A stretch of DNA of 64,000 nt. Source: Diadema setosum. Lineage: Eukaryota; Echinodermata; Echinoidea; Diadematoida; Diadematidae. A program made the translations under genes and the position numbers. The notes beneath the pieces were generated by a model. It did no database searches, had not been told where the DNA came from, and saw only the letters and a program-made list of their open reading frames with translations. How positions within the stretch are numbered: the stretch's first letter is position 1; each line of letters opens with the position of its first letter. The DNA lies in the NCBI RefSeq assembly GCF_964275005.1, contig NC_092705.1, positions 16,271,385 to 16,335,384 of the forward strand, read 5' to 3'. Below are positions 1-12,000 of the stretch, in pieces.

Positions 1-3000
1 TTATAGGTCTGAGGGAAAAAAAACAACAACTTCTAGATGAAGACAGCGCGCATACAATAACAATATTTGTGTTGCATTGAATGTGCTAACAATTAGATGA
101 AGAAAAAAAAAACACGATATATTTTCTTTGGAGAAAAGCTGTATGGTGAAGAAAAGCTCAGTCAAAGACTGAAACACAGAAACTAAACAAGCAGAACCAT
201 GAACATATGATGGAGTGCAGGACTACAATAAATGTCGCGCGGAAAATCACGTGATATCGATGCAGGAAACACGAGTGAAAAGTATAGCCGTTGTAGCAAC
301 ATGACCACAGCGTATGCCTTTACTAGATGGCATGAGTAAATGAAAAAAAAAATGAATTAAAGAAAGATCAATTAAAAGTTCAAAATCTCTTGACAATGAG
401 TTGAAGAATGTAGCCGCATGTTTCTTGGAGAGCATGCTTTTCATAATGGTCTTACAATATCGATATAACATGTGAACCAAATGCTTTTCCTTCAGCTTTA
501 TGAAATTGCCACGGAATGCGCTTGAAGCTTTTACGTCAAATTTGTCTCGCATGAAAATTTGTTAAGAGTTGTTCATGCATGTAAATTACAACAGAACGCG
601 CCTTTCTCAGGCTCGAAAAGGCGAAAGAATAACAATTGTGGAGCTTTAAATCAAAATTAGTCGTATTACGATGGTAATCAATGGCGTCATACACACCTAA
701 AACGCGGCTTTCACAATTTCTGTTTTACTATTAAAATGCCAGCACACATGCTCGTAATTATGGTTTGTATGACCCCCCCCCCCCTCCCCCTTTGCGAATA
801 TGAAGAATCCGCTGTGGGGGTGGAATGGAAACTTCTTCCCTTGATATGCTCCAAACGCAACAGAAGAGTGTGTGTTGTTGTTGTTGTTTTTCAATGTAAA
901 AACAAAGTCCACATCAATAACTTTGTTGAGTTGAACCTCCGGTCCCGTTTCGTCGATCTTTCTGGTTGAGAATCTTAATTCCAATCGAATGACTGAGCGA
1001 GATATCTTGAGAGCCAGTTGCACGATGACACAAACTCCACCATGGCCCTGCGCGGATGGGATTAGATTTTCAATGATTTGATCAGAAAATCACGAAGCAA
1101 ATGATTTTTTTTTTCAAATGTCGATCTTAAAGTTGTTCTTTTTTCCCCTATAACATTTGCTAATTACATTTCTCGTTATCCTATTTTGAGAATACATGCA
1201 TGGTGGCGTATTGTGATCAGGGGCGGATCAAGGAATTCCGTAAAAGTGATGGGGCACCTTTACAAAACTATAAAGGTGGGGGGGGGGGGGGCGCACGCAC
1301 CGCTGCGTTCCCGCCTGGATCCGCCATTGGTGATAATCATGCCACCACTCCATTCACTGCCGTTTATTTCTTCATTGCCGGTGAGCGCTGTCCACTCATG
1401 GATAAACCTACTACAATGTGAAGACTCACACGCGGGGCAAGATGCGGCTGATACAGCGATTTACTAGTACCCATTCACATTTTCCGTAAATGTTGTATTT
1501 GCTTTTCCTCATTTTTCTTGTTTTAGTGAGATTTCCCAAATATTCTAACAAAATAGTGCACCATACCGTTGAATTTCATATCTAAAAATGCAAAAGCTCC
1601 CTTGTGTGTGAAGGGCACCCCCCCCCCCACATCCTCCTACCCATTCTTGTTCGTTGGCGCTTATGTTTCATTTGTAAATGATTTAACCGGAAATTAAACA
1701 TTAACAGCATTTAGTTTGTTCGGCGCTTTTCCTTGCAAAATATACTTTGAAATTACAAACGTATCGTCACTACCGATTAACTTTATTGATTGCAAGTTCT
1801 CCAAACATTCCACCAACAGTGGTCACGGCGTTTATCTATACATACAAGTATTATATTTTTCAAATTAGTTACTGAGTATAAACGAGAACATCATGACACA
1901 ATAACTGGTCTGGCGCTTATCTCGCAACTTAACTTTATATCAAACGTATCGTCTTAGGATTTTGATTGAAAAAATTTCCAAATATTCCACCAAAAGTGTT
2001 GATCAGATCGCTGAAATTCAATTCTAAAAATGCATAAGCAATATATTGTATATGGCGTGGGAGGAGGGATATAGTCCCTCCCATGCTTTCTACTCTCGCT
2101 TTCGTGTTCCGTCAATATCGAGCATATTCTCAAAACCCTATACCCCATGTAAACATTTTTTTTTTTTTTTTTTTTTTGCGTACGGCAATGAACTCGACGA
2201 ACGTCTCTGACATTCCTTTACATTCATTACAAAGAAGTGATCAACCTGAAAGAGGTAGTTGACATCTTCTGTAACACAAATCCAAGAAGCTGCTGACATA
2301 CCGTGGTATAGAGATAACAGATTAGAACAATTCAGAGTAGGTACAATTTCAGAGACTTTTCTTCGCGAAATATGGCTGAAACACGACAACGCAAACGATG
2401 GATGGTTCAAAAAGAAAAGAAAAAGAAAATGATTAACTTAGAACGGTTGAATACCCCTCCCAGACCACACCCCAATATATTACTGTCTGATGGTAAGGTA
2501 TGTTTATATTGACCGGCCACTATTTCTTCATGTGAATTATGGCTGAAACATACGTCAACTCACGAACTGACGGTTAAAAAAAAAGTAATACAGTGTATAG
2601 GTTTCTCCGCCCAATTTGATCAGATTTGCATTTGATTTAACTATGCGATCATTCAAGTTCGAGTGAATTTGAGTTCGAGTGATATAGCCGTTCTCTTATA
2701 TTTTGACTGTACTGTTACAACGATACTGTAATGGAATGAAAAATGAAGGTGGAAGAAAGGTCGTCAGGCAAGAATACCGATGCAAATAGACTGAACTGAA
2801 TGAATGAAACTTCGAAGAGATAATGAAATTACACAATCCAATATATCACATTAAAAAAATCAGTGCAACGCGTGGGAACTTTAATATGTTGATTGAATTG
2901 GAATGTTGAAATTGCGAAGTTGTTTTCCTATAAATGAAAATGAAATTGATACCTCGGACAAAACTGAACGTCTATCCAGCTGGCGCAAAATTGAATGTTA

Positions 3001-3852
3001 ACTTTGAATCGTTCAATGAAATGAATTATTTCTCTCTAAATTGAATGAAATCCGAGTCTAAAAAGACTCGACATGAAACGAAACTGAATGCTCATAGAAT
3101 TAAAATAAACAGTGAGAGTAGAGCAGTGACCAAAATCGCTTGAATTTGAACGCCTTTTCATTAATTCGAATGCAAATCTGACGAAATTGGGTGTTTAATT
3201 CTGTATTAATGATTATCTTGTTCCTTTCAAAATTTGCTCCTCCCACCCCCGATCCGAGTTCCGGAACCTGTTATATCAAGATTGATAATACGGCTCCATT
3301 AACTATAGTGATTGTTTGCTCTGGAACAACATAATACACTGTACAGTACCTAGGGCCCATTCATGAAGATTGATCATAATATAAGCTTGATCTTACGATT
3401 GATGCGAAAAAGTTACACTCGAAATCAAGCAGAAGTATCTTTATAAAAACAAACTTACGATCAGTATTGATCTTACCCTCAATTCACTGAGTTACGCTTA
3501 CGTTTACCATTGGGTGCAGTGATTTTAAAAAATGTACAAGATATCACATTTAATGAATATGTGTAGGTCATGTATCACAAAACATCCTACAATACAAAAA
3601 TTACGTAATAAATCCTAACATTTAAGCAGATATCACAATTTTCCTCATTAAACCATAACCGTAGGCGGTTTAGGCTGTAAACTTTTTATCATAACTATTG
3701 TTTACAATTTGTATATTTAACAATATTTAACATTGACTATACTGATTCAAATGTTTACATTGCTGTTTCTATCCCTAACTCACAATTTAGAAATATTTTG
3801 TAGCACTAAAGCTCGTCTTTTGTTTCATCTGCAAATGGAGCGTAAGATCCAG
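1..3852. other. No gene recognised; left flank or RFC4 intron
   Basis: I see no exon here that continues RFC4 upstream and no known protein. The stretch is AT-rich with poly-A/T runs (near 2157-2177) and one small inverted-repeat element at 1220-1326. From about 2730 to 3180 it is rich in GAATGAAA-like words. Near 3357 a GGGCCCATTCATGAA-like stretch resembles the end of a palindromic MITE, but I could not find its partner. Short open frames exist but none shows a domain. Confidence 0.5.
1220..1326. mobile_element. Small MITE, GGCGGATC inverted ends
   Basis: The left end reads GGGGCGGATCAAGG and the right end CCTGGATCCGCC, an imperfect terminal inverted repeat around a poly-G core. Related pieces occur near 54396 (CGGATCCACGAATTCCG, then CCTTTACAAAA) and near 49150-49180 (GATCCGCCATTG). 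This is non-coding dispersed repeat of unknown superfamily. Confidence 0.5.
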
Positions 3853-4243
3853 GGCCGACGGAGCGTTTTCAAAAGTGAGGGGGGGGGGGCACTTCCGGGT
3901 TTGATGAGCTAACAAGCAAGAAAGAAAAAAAAAAAAAGGGTCCTCAGCTCATCTCTCCCCTTCCACTTCTGGGTTTCTTCCGCTGACAAGCAAAAAAAAA
4001 AAAAAAAAAAAACCAAAAAAAAAAAAAAAAAAAACAGGTTCTTCAGCGAAAAACATAACCTTATCGCGATCACAATGTCTTCAAGATCTCTATTTCTTTT
4101 CAGTGCCACTTCCGTACTTCCGGGTTAAAAAAAAAGTGGGGGGCTCAGAGTGATGACACCTTATGTATTCCTTTGTATGCTGCACAAAATGTGTGGGGGC
4201 CTGAGCCCCCACGGCCCCCACGGCCCCCACTGCTCCGCCGGCC
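3853..4243. mobile_element. MITE with GGCCGRCGGAGC ends
   Basis: The left end GGCCGACGGAGC (3853-3864) is matched by the right end GCTCCGCCGGCC (4232-4243). The interior has two diverged copies of a CTTCCGGGTTT ... AACAAGCAAG unit, each followed by a long A-run, and three CGGCCCCCA-type copies near the right end. No coding capacity is visible. Confidence 0.5.
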
Positions 4244-5373
4244 ATGAGATCAGTCGTGACTCCATATGAAACAGGCCCCTTGTAAATGTAAAAACTTCCA
4301 ACCAGTAAACGTGGTGACCGCATTTTCTTCTGATAGACTAGTAAAAGTAATGGCACCGTGTCGATGTACTAAAAGTACCTGTACAACTACGTGACGTGTG
4401 AACTGCTAGAAGAGTCGACGCAGATCTCCAACCTCTGAACTGATCTCTATGTACCGATATCCATGTATCGATCTACCGCGATCATACCGAGGGCTCAGCA
4501 GTGCTCAGTGTATTGTCCAAGCGGCACGCACACACACACACACATATCCATCACTACGTATAAAATACATTGTGCATACTGATGAGTGTGTACCGCAAAA
4601 TGTCCTCGCGTGTGTATGTACACGGCTCAGCAGCTGGGCGCGTCTCTGTACCAGTACGCAGCCACACACACACGTATTAACAGCTACGTACGCTTTTATG
4701 TATTGGCTAGTGTGTATATGCGTGTTTCGGACTTCGGCAAATAGCATCATTTTAAAAGATTTCTGAATGTGCCTTTGTCTTATACAGATTTGTTTCAAGA
4801 ACAGAAATATTGCTTTTTTAAAAAAATATCAATTAGCTGTATGTGGTACATTGCATTTAGCATTTTGAAATGTAAAATTAGTTTCCATACTTCAAGTAAA
4901 ATGGTAACCACGCTAACAATATTATGGTAAATCGCGTCATATATAAACAGTCAAGCGTGAGGTACAAGCGTGGTCCGGAGGTGGTGGACTTTACTCTCTC
5001 ACAATTGTTAAAGTTTCACTCAGTGATTACTACAGGTTCATTTGGGTTCACCACCACACCATTGACCACATCTTTTGCCCCTCAATTTTCAACTCTAAGT
5101 TACACTGCGTTGGTTGCAGTTTTCAAATGTGTTCTACAGGAATCTACAGAGTTTATTAAGCCAGTAGTTTTGCCTTTATTCCCCCCTTTTTTTTTCTGTA
5201 TGGTACATTATTGCATGCAAGGTCCATGATTATTGTTTGCCAATATGTAAACTGTGAGGAGCTGCTCTGAGTCTTCAAATGTAATTGCATTTGTGTGTAC
5301 ATATATATAATATATTTCATAGAAAGAAGGATTTATTCACAAAATTTACAGCCTGCCTCGAGCCTTAGTCCGT
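4244..5373. other. No gene recognised
   Basis: Non-coding. Short CA microsatellites lie near 4527-4545 and 4661-4672. A frame of about 100 codons at 4924-5229 shows no recognisable domain and no splice-supported extension. Confidence 0.5.
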
Positions 5374-5582
5374 GTACTGTAAAACATGATATTTTCACGG
5401 CATGAAATTTTCGCGAATTGGAGCCAACAGCTTCTTTTGCAACATGAAATTTTAGCGAGTTGCCTCTAATATTCAATGCCTATAATGTATACAACTTTCA
5501 CATGCATTTTAATTTCGCGACTCTTGGCTCTTGCGAAATTTGCGAAACTAAAATGCACGCGAACATTCCTTGTTTTACAGTA
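5374..5582. mobile_element. TACTGTAAAA-family MITE (copy 1 of 6)
   Basis: It begins TACTGTAAAA and ends TTTTACAGTA. Between lie several TTCGCGAA-like blocks in opposite orientations. Five relatives occur at 7320, 12001, 25916, 28154 and 58739. The copy at 58739 shows that the outermost TA is the target duplication, so a mariner/Tc1-like mobiliser is likely. Confidence 0.7.
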
Positions 5583-6013
5583 TAATGAATGATAAGTCTG
5601 GTAGACTTATTGTTGGATCTACAAATGGTGTATTTGAGACTCCTTTTTATAATAACATTCAAAGTCCAACACGTAAATCAAAATAAAAGATGCGTCAGTG
5701 GTCGCGGGTCCATATTATTAACAAAAAAAAACATGGATGACGATGCATCTTTTGTTTTGATTTATATCTGCTTCAAAATAAGATCTGCCATTGACTTGAC
5801 AAAGCTCTATGGGCAGAAATTCGTCAAAACTATGTCTTTCACAGAGTTTTCGTGTAAACTGCTGTTGTGAATTAATACTTTCTTGGACTCCGAGCAGAAA
5901 CCTATTGCTGTCATTTATATATAGACACACATATACGCATATGCACACTGTATGTATAAAATCTCATTTTCCCTGCCTTGTAATTTGTAATCTTTTTTTT
6001 TTTTTTCCTGCAG

Positions 6014-6139
6014 GCACTGGATGCCATCTTGAAGGTCTCCGAAGGAGATATGAGAAAGTCCATCACGTTTCTACAGAGTCTCCACCGCTTACAGAGGGAG
6101 GATGGCATTCTCATCCAAGACATCTATGAAATTGCTGGC
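6014..6139 (+). CDS. RFC4: RFC4 exon, sensor-2 region
   Basis: Phase-0 exon of 42 codons, beginning Ala-Leu-Asp-Ala and ending Ile-Ala-Gly. A strong polypyrimidine tract and CAG precede it, and GTAAGC follows. It carries the conserved EGDMRKSITFLQS helix, whose Arg corresponds to the sensor-2 arginine of clamp-loader AAA+ ATPases. Confidence 0.92.
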
Positions 6140-6741
6140 GTAAGCTACACTCTGCTCATTTATTGTCTCTTTTTATTTATTTATTTATTTATTATCTATT
6201 GAAAGATATTTTATTAAAAATCATCCTCGTTAACATTTTCACATGAAATCAATTTGGATATGTTGAAGTATATACAAAACAGTGAAAGGTAACCTATGAT
6301 CACAAAATATAAAAAAAAAAATGCATCTTCCATATTGCACCATAAAAATGGAACTTTACTGTAAAATAAAAAAAAAATATTAAGGCTGCAATTTCAACTT
6401 AATTTATATACATAATAAAAGAATAAAAAACAATATTCATTAACCAGATATGTTATAAAATAAACTTATCAATAAAAAGCAAAAATATATTACCGTAATA
6501 AATTTCAATATACATTCTATCCTATCTCTAACCCCACTTTTCTCAATGCTACATATAAATTCAGAAAAAAAAAAAAACCAACAACAACTTCTCCTTCAGC
6601 CTCATCCTATTCGCTACAACAGTACCTTGGTATTCAAATTATGATTTCCTCTAACATACATGATTTTACCATTATATAAAAAAAAACAACAATTACTCTG
6701 ATACTATAACAACAGTTGATAGTATATTTACCAAAGATTTA

Positions 6742-6776
<35 letters not shown>

Positions 6777-7688
6777 ATTATTATTATTACTATTACTATA
6801 CTTAATACACAAATTTTGTGTTTTTAATGATAAAACTATTTCCAAAAATATATTTCGGCATTGCAGAAAAAAAAAAAAAAAAAAAAAAAAAAAACAATCC
6901 ACAAATAATAACTCTCTCTCTCCAAGAATACAATACCGGTAATACCAGTGTGTGGATGCACTTTAAGCATGAGAAAAAAACAAAAGGGTATATTTCCCAT
7001 GCCAAACATGACATATGATTTTATTTTTAAGATGAAAAAACAAAAACAAAAACTTGTTGAGCATAAAGCTAAGTAAGACTTGAATTGACTGTTGAATATA
7101 AACTGTCTCATAATGGCAGGTATGGCTCATCTTTCACTGAACAAACACACATTCCTTTTAGTATGCATTGTACATGTAGATCATCTGCATGAAAGTAGTT
7201 TTTGACATTTTTTTTTTTTTGGTTTTGTTCTATAAGTGTGAAGACTGTTTACAAACTATCATGAGACTATCAATGCAAACATATTTAGAAAGGTTTTAAA
7301 AGAATGTGTTTGGCATTACTACTGTAAAAGTGGAAATTTTCCTGTGAGTGATTTTTCACACTCAGTGGGGTTAGATGAATTTTGCCTGTTTCAAATTCTG
7401 CGGGCTTAAGATATTAAGTAATATTACATATGACAAGCAAAGAAATTTGTGTGCCCTTATTTTTGTATTAGTTTCATATAACGTGAATGTGCAAAAGTTT
7501 CCACACCGCAAAAATTCCCACTCTTACAGTAATGGATTAGCTGCTTTTTGATGTTGTGGTTTAAATGCCAAGATAATTCTGATATGTCATGTGTGTTTCA
7601 GGCTTACATGCATTGTCCTCATTTCAGTAAATGCCTCCTGCGAGTGTGGTGTTTTGGAGGATGATCTTGTTTCTTCTTTGGTCTCCAG
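6140..7688 (+). other. RFC4 intron with simple repeats
   Basis: AT-rich intron. It holds a TTTA run near 6170, a TTA/ATT trinucleotide tract at about 6741-6790, a poly-A tract at about 6867-6892, and the MITE at 7320-7531. No other coding signal is seen. Confidence 0.7.
7320..7531. mobile_element. TACTGTAAAA-family MITE (copy 2)
   Basis: Ends TACTGTAAAAGTGGAAATTT and AATTCCCACTCTTACAGTA. It belongs to the same subgroup as the copy at 58739 (shared TGTAAAAGTGGAAATTTTC). It sits 157 bp upstream of the second RFC4 exon in the window. Confidence 0.7.
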
Positions 7689-7814
7689 GTGGTGCCTGAC
7701 GACACGATAAAGAACCTGATCGAGACATGTTACAAAGGTTCTTATGAGAAATTGGATGAGACTGTTCAAGATCTGCTGCAGAATGGTTACTCCGCATCGC
7801 AGGTTGTTAGTCAG
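7689..7814 (+). CDS. RFC4: RFC4 exon, C-terminal collar
   Basis: Phase-0 exon of 42 codons (starts Val-Val-Pro-Asp-Asp, ends Val-Val-Ser-Gln) after TCTCCAG and before GTAAGATC. It matches the collar helices after the vertebrate IAGVIP segment (KGSYEKLDETVQDLL here; GSFDKLEAVVKDLI in human, from memory). Confidence 0.92.
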
Positions 7815-8068
7815 GTAAGATCCTTCAGAACCCTGCTGGAACAAGCTGCTCATTCAGCTTGCTTAGTCCATCTATTTGATAAAGTCACATATTTTCTGAC
7901 CAATTTTCTTGAAATTCATTTGGCATTTCCTTCAAGCAAAACATCATATTATGTCCTCTATTTTTGGCATTGCCTCCTTTTAGTTTGTTAATTTGGGTTC
8001 AATTTCAATATGTTTTTCTGATTAGTCTTGGAATATGTTTGGTGCATTTGCTGATATTTTTACTTTAA

Positions 8069-8450
8069 AGGGCTGGTATAGTTTTGGTTGAGACCTAACT
8101 TCAGGTTTTTAACATTTTTGGGTGCGATAATGAGAAACCTCTTATGAACTATGAAAGAGCATGTAATTCCAAGAGGATTTCAATGTTTATTTGATGAAAA
8201 TTGGTTATGAAATGGCTGAGATACCCAAAACAGAGCAATACTAATAAAATGTGAGACCCACAATTTATTGCAATTGCTTTGTTTTTCTTTGTTTTTGGAT
8301 GTCTCAGCCATTCCAAAACCGATTTTCATCAAATAATCTTTGAATTCCTCTTAGAATGGCATGCTCTGTACCATTTCATGAGTGGTTTCTTGATATCTCG
8401 CAAAAATTTAACAGCCAAATCCTCAGCTCTACCAATACCGTACTATCCCT
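8069..8450. mobile_element. TTAA-flanked MITE (AGGGNTGGTA family)
   Basis: An inverted-repeat element inside the RFC4 intron: left AGGGCTGGTATAGTTTTGG, right end CCGTACTATCCCT, flanked by TTAA on both sides (8065-8068 and 8451-8454). Both arms carry TTCATCAAATAA and its complement. Relatives lie at 9994-10104 (right half only), 19926-20772, 20773-20880 (right end only) and 42590-42978. TTAA targets suggest a piggyBac- or Kolobok-like mobiliser. Confidence 0.7.
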
Positions 8451-8547
8451 TTAATTTTGAGGCTATCAACTTGACTTGTTGACATTAATAATGTCCTTCA
8501 GTTGCATGTTTATTTTATGAGCCAATGTTGTTCTGTGTGATTAATAG

Positions 8548-8718
8548 GTCTTTGATGTCATAGTGGAGCGAGGGGAGCTAACAGACAAGCAGAAGTCGGC
8601 AATCGCAGAGCGACTCGCAATCATCGACAAACGCTTATGTGATGGTGCGGATGAAGGGCTGCAGACTATGGACCTGTTCACACTGGCTATGGATCAGTTC
8701 TGCAGTGAACAGGCTTAA
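8548..8718 (+). CDS. RFC4: RFC4 last exon and stop
   Basis: 56 codons plus TAA at 8716-8718, after TTAATAG. It reads VFDVIVERGELTDKQKS then a DKRLCDGADE block, as at the end of vertebrate RFC4. The protein ends Cys-Ser-Glu-Gln-Ala. A canonical poly-A signal follows 28 bp downstream. Confidence 0.93.
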   Translation, partial: VFDVIVERGELTDKQKSAIAERLAIIDKRLCDGADEGLQTMDLFTLAMDQFCSEQA

Positions 8719-8745
8719 CATAAATGTAATTGTTCCAAGGGTCAG

Positions 8746-8751
8746 AATAAA
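8746..8751 (+). promoter_or_regulatory. RFC4 poly-A signal AATAAA
   Basis: AATAAA lies 28 bp past the RFC4 stop, giving a very short 3' UTR. TG-rich sequence follows. Confidence 0.75.
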
Positions 8752-8850
8752 GTGTGAATGCTAACATTCATTTTGCATCACCTTGTTCATACTTGACATG
8801 GATAAAGGCAACTTTGCAAGGACGGTAATGCTCTGCCACTAATACATGTA

Positions 8851-9705
8851 CAGTTGAACCTCTCTTATCCGGCCTCCCTTTATCCGGATCTCTCTATTAT
8901 ACGGACGCAATCTCGCCGTGATTTTCTTTTCTTTTTTTTATAATTACGGGAGGGAAAGGGGGATTCCCAACTCCTTGAGAACTCCTACACAAACACACAT
9001 GAATTACATATACATTTCTTAATGATTATTTAGGTAAATCATCCCAAGAATTTATAAAAGAAAATGATTTCATTCTTGCAAACACGAACCTCTATTTTGG
9101 GGTCTGTTACCGAGTGTAACAATCAAAAGGTTGCTAAAAAGAGACTCAAATCCAGACGCAGTTTTCTCCATTCAACCGAATCCCTTGATGGCACCGTCCA
9201 CGGTCGAAGGATTACCCTATGGTCCAACCACCTCCAGACTGTGACGCATCAGCTCTCCTATGAACCAAGTGAATCACTCCCTCCGGGTTCAAGTGAGGCA
9301 TGGCCCACCTGGTCATGCCTGAATCGCCTACGGACAGGAACAGGACGATGCAAAGTCCTCATGCAGAAATGGGGTTACAATAGGGATGGAGAAACTGCTT
9401 GCGACTGCAGGCAGGACCAGACAATGCAACATCTTTTGGTCTGCCCCCTCCTACCAGAGCCATGCACTGTCGATGATCTGGAGACTTTCAACACCAAAGC
9501 CAGATCCTGCGCTCTGCACTGGACAGGACTTGTGTAGTGACTCGAGAAGAAGAAGTATACACATTACTACATGTGGTACTACAATGGGCTACATCAGTAC
9601 AATGTACATGTACATGTATAAAGCATTGAGTCTCCCATATCCGGCCAAATCCCTTATCCGGATGAGCCCCGGTCCCGACTTGTCCGGATACGAGAGGTTC
9701 AACTG
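8851..9705. mobile_element. pogo/Tigger-like MITE split by a LINE fragment
   Basis: Ends CAGTTGAACCTCTCTTATCC and its inverse ...CGAGAGGTTCAACTG, with TA on both sides (8849-8850, 9706-9707). Such CAGTTGAACCTCTCTTATCC ends are typical of Tigger/pogo-type elements. The middle (about 9060-9553) is the 3' end of a LINE, so the MITE is probably older than the LINE insertion. Confidence 0.75.
9064..9553 (+). mobile_element. Non-LTR retrotransposon, 3' end (C-terminal domain)
   Basis: A 157-codon open frame (9064-9537) contains LNRLRTGTGRCK, then a Cys-X-Cys ... His-X4-Cys cluster (CDCRQDQTMQHLLVC) typical of the C-terminus of jockey/RTE-type reverse transcriptase proteins. A GAGAAGAAGAAG tail follows the stop. 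It is 5'-truncated with no reverse transcriptase core. It lies inside the pogo-like MITE. Confidence 0.8.
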
Positions 9706-9993
9706 TATAGTGTTATGTGACCACAGTCATAAGACCACCTTCAACTCAAAGCCGGAAGGGTGTCTGAGCTGAAGTTAAGAGTGAATCCTCTCATGTGAAC
9801 AAAATGCATCAAGTGAACAGACAGGAATGATTTTTGTGCAGATTTTATAATTGAATTCACATTTACATGAAGTGTACACTGTAACTCTGTGGAACAATTG
9901 TACATGTAGAAGTGTATGAATCAGTTATGAAGTGTTGAAACAACAAAGGTCTCTTGTCTCTGAGCTGTTATATTCCTTTTATTCATGTTTCAT

Positions 9994-10104
9994 TTGAATT
10001 CCTCTTACAATGGCATGCTCTGTACTATTTCATAAGTGGTTTCTTGGTATCTTACAAGAAGTTAAAAGCCCAATCCTCACCTAAACCAATACTATACCAT
10101 CCCT
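9994..10104. mobile_element. Right half of a TTAA-type MITE
   Basis: Matches the right arm of the element at 8069-8450 (GAATTCCTCTTA, AATGGCATGCTCTGTAC, then ACCATCCCT followed by TTAA). The left arm is missing. Confidence 0.65.
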
Positions 10105-10631
10105 TTAAGCTATATCCCTTTCAATGGTCAAAATAAAATACAATGTATTTTGTAGAGTGAATTAAAATTGTAAAACCAAAATGCACACACATACAAAAAT
10201 GCCATATTCAAGGATACAGCCTTAAACTCACAGTGCAAAGAATATCAATTCCAGGTCTAATGTTTTTCAATTTACTTTTTCGTTATCTTTCTGACCCCCG
10301 CCATGTTACTCTCGAGCTCTGTGAAGAAAATGATTCATTCATTCAATGTACTTGTTCATTGTAATCACAAGTACATATATTTGACTTCCATGGTTTAAAG
10401 ATTTAAACTCTTTACATGTCATGTACTGCTCCGTCAGAATTTTGTGAACATTTCTTTACAATGTCATGTATTTACCATTGTGGAAAAAAAATGGTGCAGT
10501 TCTATATTACAATAGAGTGACAGCGAAATTGTACTTCACATTTTCACGCCATTGGCAGAATTTGAGTGACTATTTCACTCATGTCATGGCACTGAATTAT
10601 GTGACCTTACCGTCTTGCCAGGTTGCCTTTC

Positions 10632-11037
10632 CAGAGACTCCAACTCTCCTGCTTTCTACGGGAGATCTCCCGCCGAAAACCCATTTTCACAAAATCTCCC
10701 GTTCTCCTGCTCGAGATTTAATTTCTCCCGCCCTGGCTCTGTGTCTCCCACTTGTATGGTCTTGTAGATGCCAGTCAATTTCATATGCATGCAGGTATAG
10801 CATCTTCATATGATATATGAAATGAAGTTTTATGAAGCCAAAATATATGATTTGAATCATTGAATTATTACTTACTTAGTGCCATCGTATGTGGAAAAAT
10901 AAACCTGAGATAGCACGAGCATCTAGAACGCTAATGACCCAAGGGAATTTGCGCACATCAAGTTGGAGTCTCCCATTTGCTAGGGGCTCAGGCTGGAGAA
11001 TCTCCAGATCAGAAGATGCTTGGGGTTGGAGTCTCTG
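10632..11037. mobile_element. MITE with CAGAGACTCCAAC ends and 6-bp TSD
   Basis: Ends CAGAGACTCCAACTCTCC and GGGTTGGAGTCTCTG. The flanks are perfect 6-bp direct repeats CCTTTC at 10626-10631 and 11038-11043. A second copy with its own 6-bp duplication is at 41131-41422. Both share GGGAGATCTCC and CACATCAAGTTGGAGTCTCC inside. No coding capacity. Confidence 0.82.
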
Positions 11038-11708
11038 CCTTTCATTATGAGTTTGCATCAAATGTTTCCTTCGTGGAGCCCACTGCTAAACCAACCATTG
11101 TCGAATGTAGTTTAATGTACAGTTCATCTGTGATCAAGGTACTTGATATGTATCCATGTTAATGAATATTTGTACATGAAGTCTTTTTCATGTTTTAACA
11201 GGACTTTGATTTCAGGTATGTGATGTCGTACAGTGTATTTTTCTATGCTAGTTACCTGGTGCAAAATAAGTGAAGGATATTGTGAAAGATTCAATTTTTC
11301 TTCTGACATTGAGCTCGCATAATTCATCATTCTTACAGTTGTGTAGAGTGCCCCATTAATATTCAGTTTATTTGTGGGGTTTGCAATTGCAGACATGACA
11401 TAAAGCAAGTAGAGCTGTACTTTGTATTCAATTCCATTTGAAGAGCATTCTATTAATTATACCACCTATATGGGAGTGCCCTCTCATCATAGCTGAAGAA
11501 TGGGTCCCATCTGCTATGACTATAATGTGCTCAACATTTGAGCTCAAAACCCCCCAGACTCGCAGATTAAGATTCCCTGTAATGGGCCAAAATATGTCAT
11601 TTAGGTTGACTGACTCTAATTTTTTAATGAAGTTTGTCTTAATCTTCTGCCTATCTACCATCAAAGTTTGGCTGTTTAATCCCAGTACTAATTCTTAATG
11701 CTTTAATA
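11038..11708. other. Intergenic, nothing recognised
   Basis: AT-rich non-coding DNA between repeats. Overlapping open frames on both strands near 11430-11700 show no domain. Confidence 0.5.
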
Positions 11709-11899
11709 CAGTGCACTCCCATTTTAACAAACTGTTATAAAGAAATTCTGGTTACAACGAAGTAAAAATTCAGGCTGCAAGATTATCCACTCTATGTATT
11801 TTTATTGTTTATTTGTTCGGTTATAACAAAATTTCAATATAATGAAAGAAAACTGCCGGTTTTGAGGACTTCGTTATTACGAGAGTCAATTGTACACTG
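11709..11899. mobile_element. pogo-like MITE, CAGTGCACTCCC ends, TA TSD
   Basis: Starts CAGTGCACTCCCATTTTAAC and ends ...TTGTACACTG, flanked by TA (11707-11708, 11900-11901). The arms carry repeated TTATAACRAAATTT blocks. Relatives are at 22206-22752 and 25102-25263. Confidence 0.75.
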
Positions 11900-12000
11900 T
11901 ATTCGAAACGAAATTCCACATCTCTTTTTTTTTTTTTGCGATCCTTCCCGCATATGATACCAATTTTATGGTAATTGGGCTGATGGTACTGGTGTTAGAT

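Larger units (their letters stand above)
6014..8718 (+). other. RFC4: RFC4, 3' part of gene (three last coding exons)
   Basis: Joined exons 6014-6139, 7689-7814 and 8548-8718 give the last 140 residues of replication factor C subunit 4, ending in TAA. The RFC complex loads the PCNA clamp onto primed DNA. The window holds the end of the AAA+ module (SEGDMRKSITFLQS, the sensor-2 helix region of this family) and the helical C-terminal collar that joins the RFC subunits into a ring. The identification comes from close match to the remembered vertebrate RFC4 C-terminus (SEGDLRKAITFLQS, DKQKS, DGADE). All junctions are GT-AG and phase 0. The 5' exons, with Walker A and B, must lie left of the window or be undetected. 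The gene runs tail to tail with EIF4A. Confidence 0.9.

Noticed and set aside
247-552. Open frame of 101 codons on the minus strand
   Set aside because: No domain, no splice-consistent neighbours and no match that I recognise; AT-rich flanks make it a likely chance frame.
4505-4798. Long open frames on both strands
   Set aside because: They come from CA/TG microsatellite sequence, which lacks stops in several frames.
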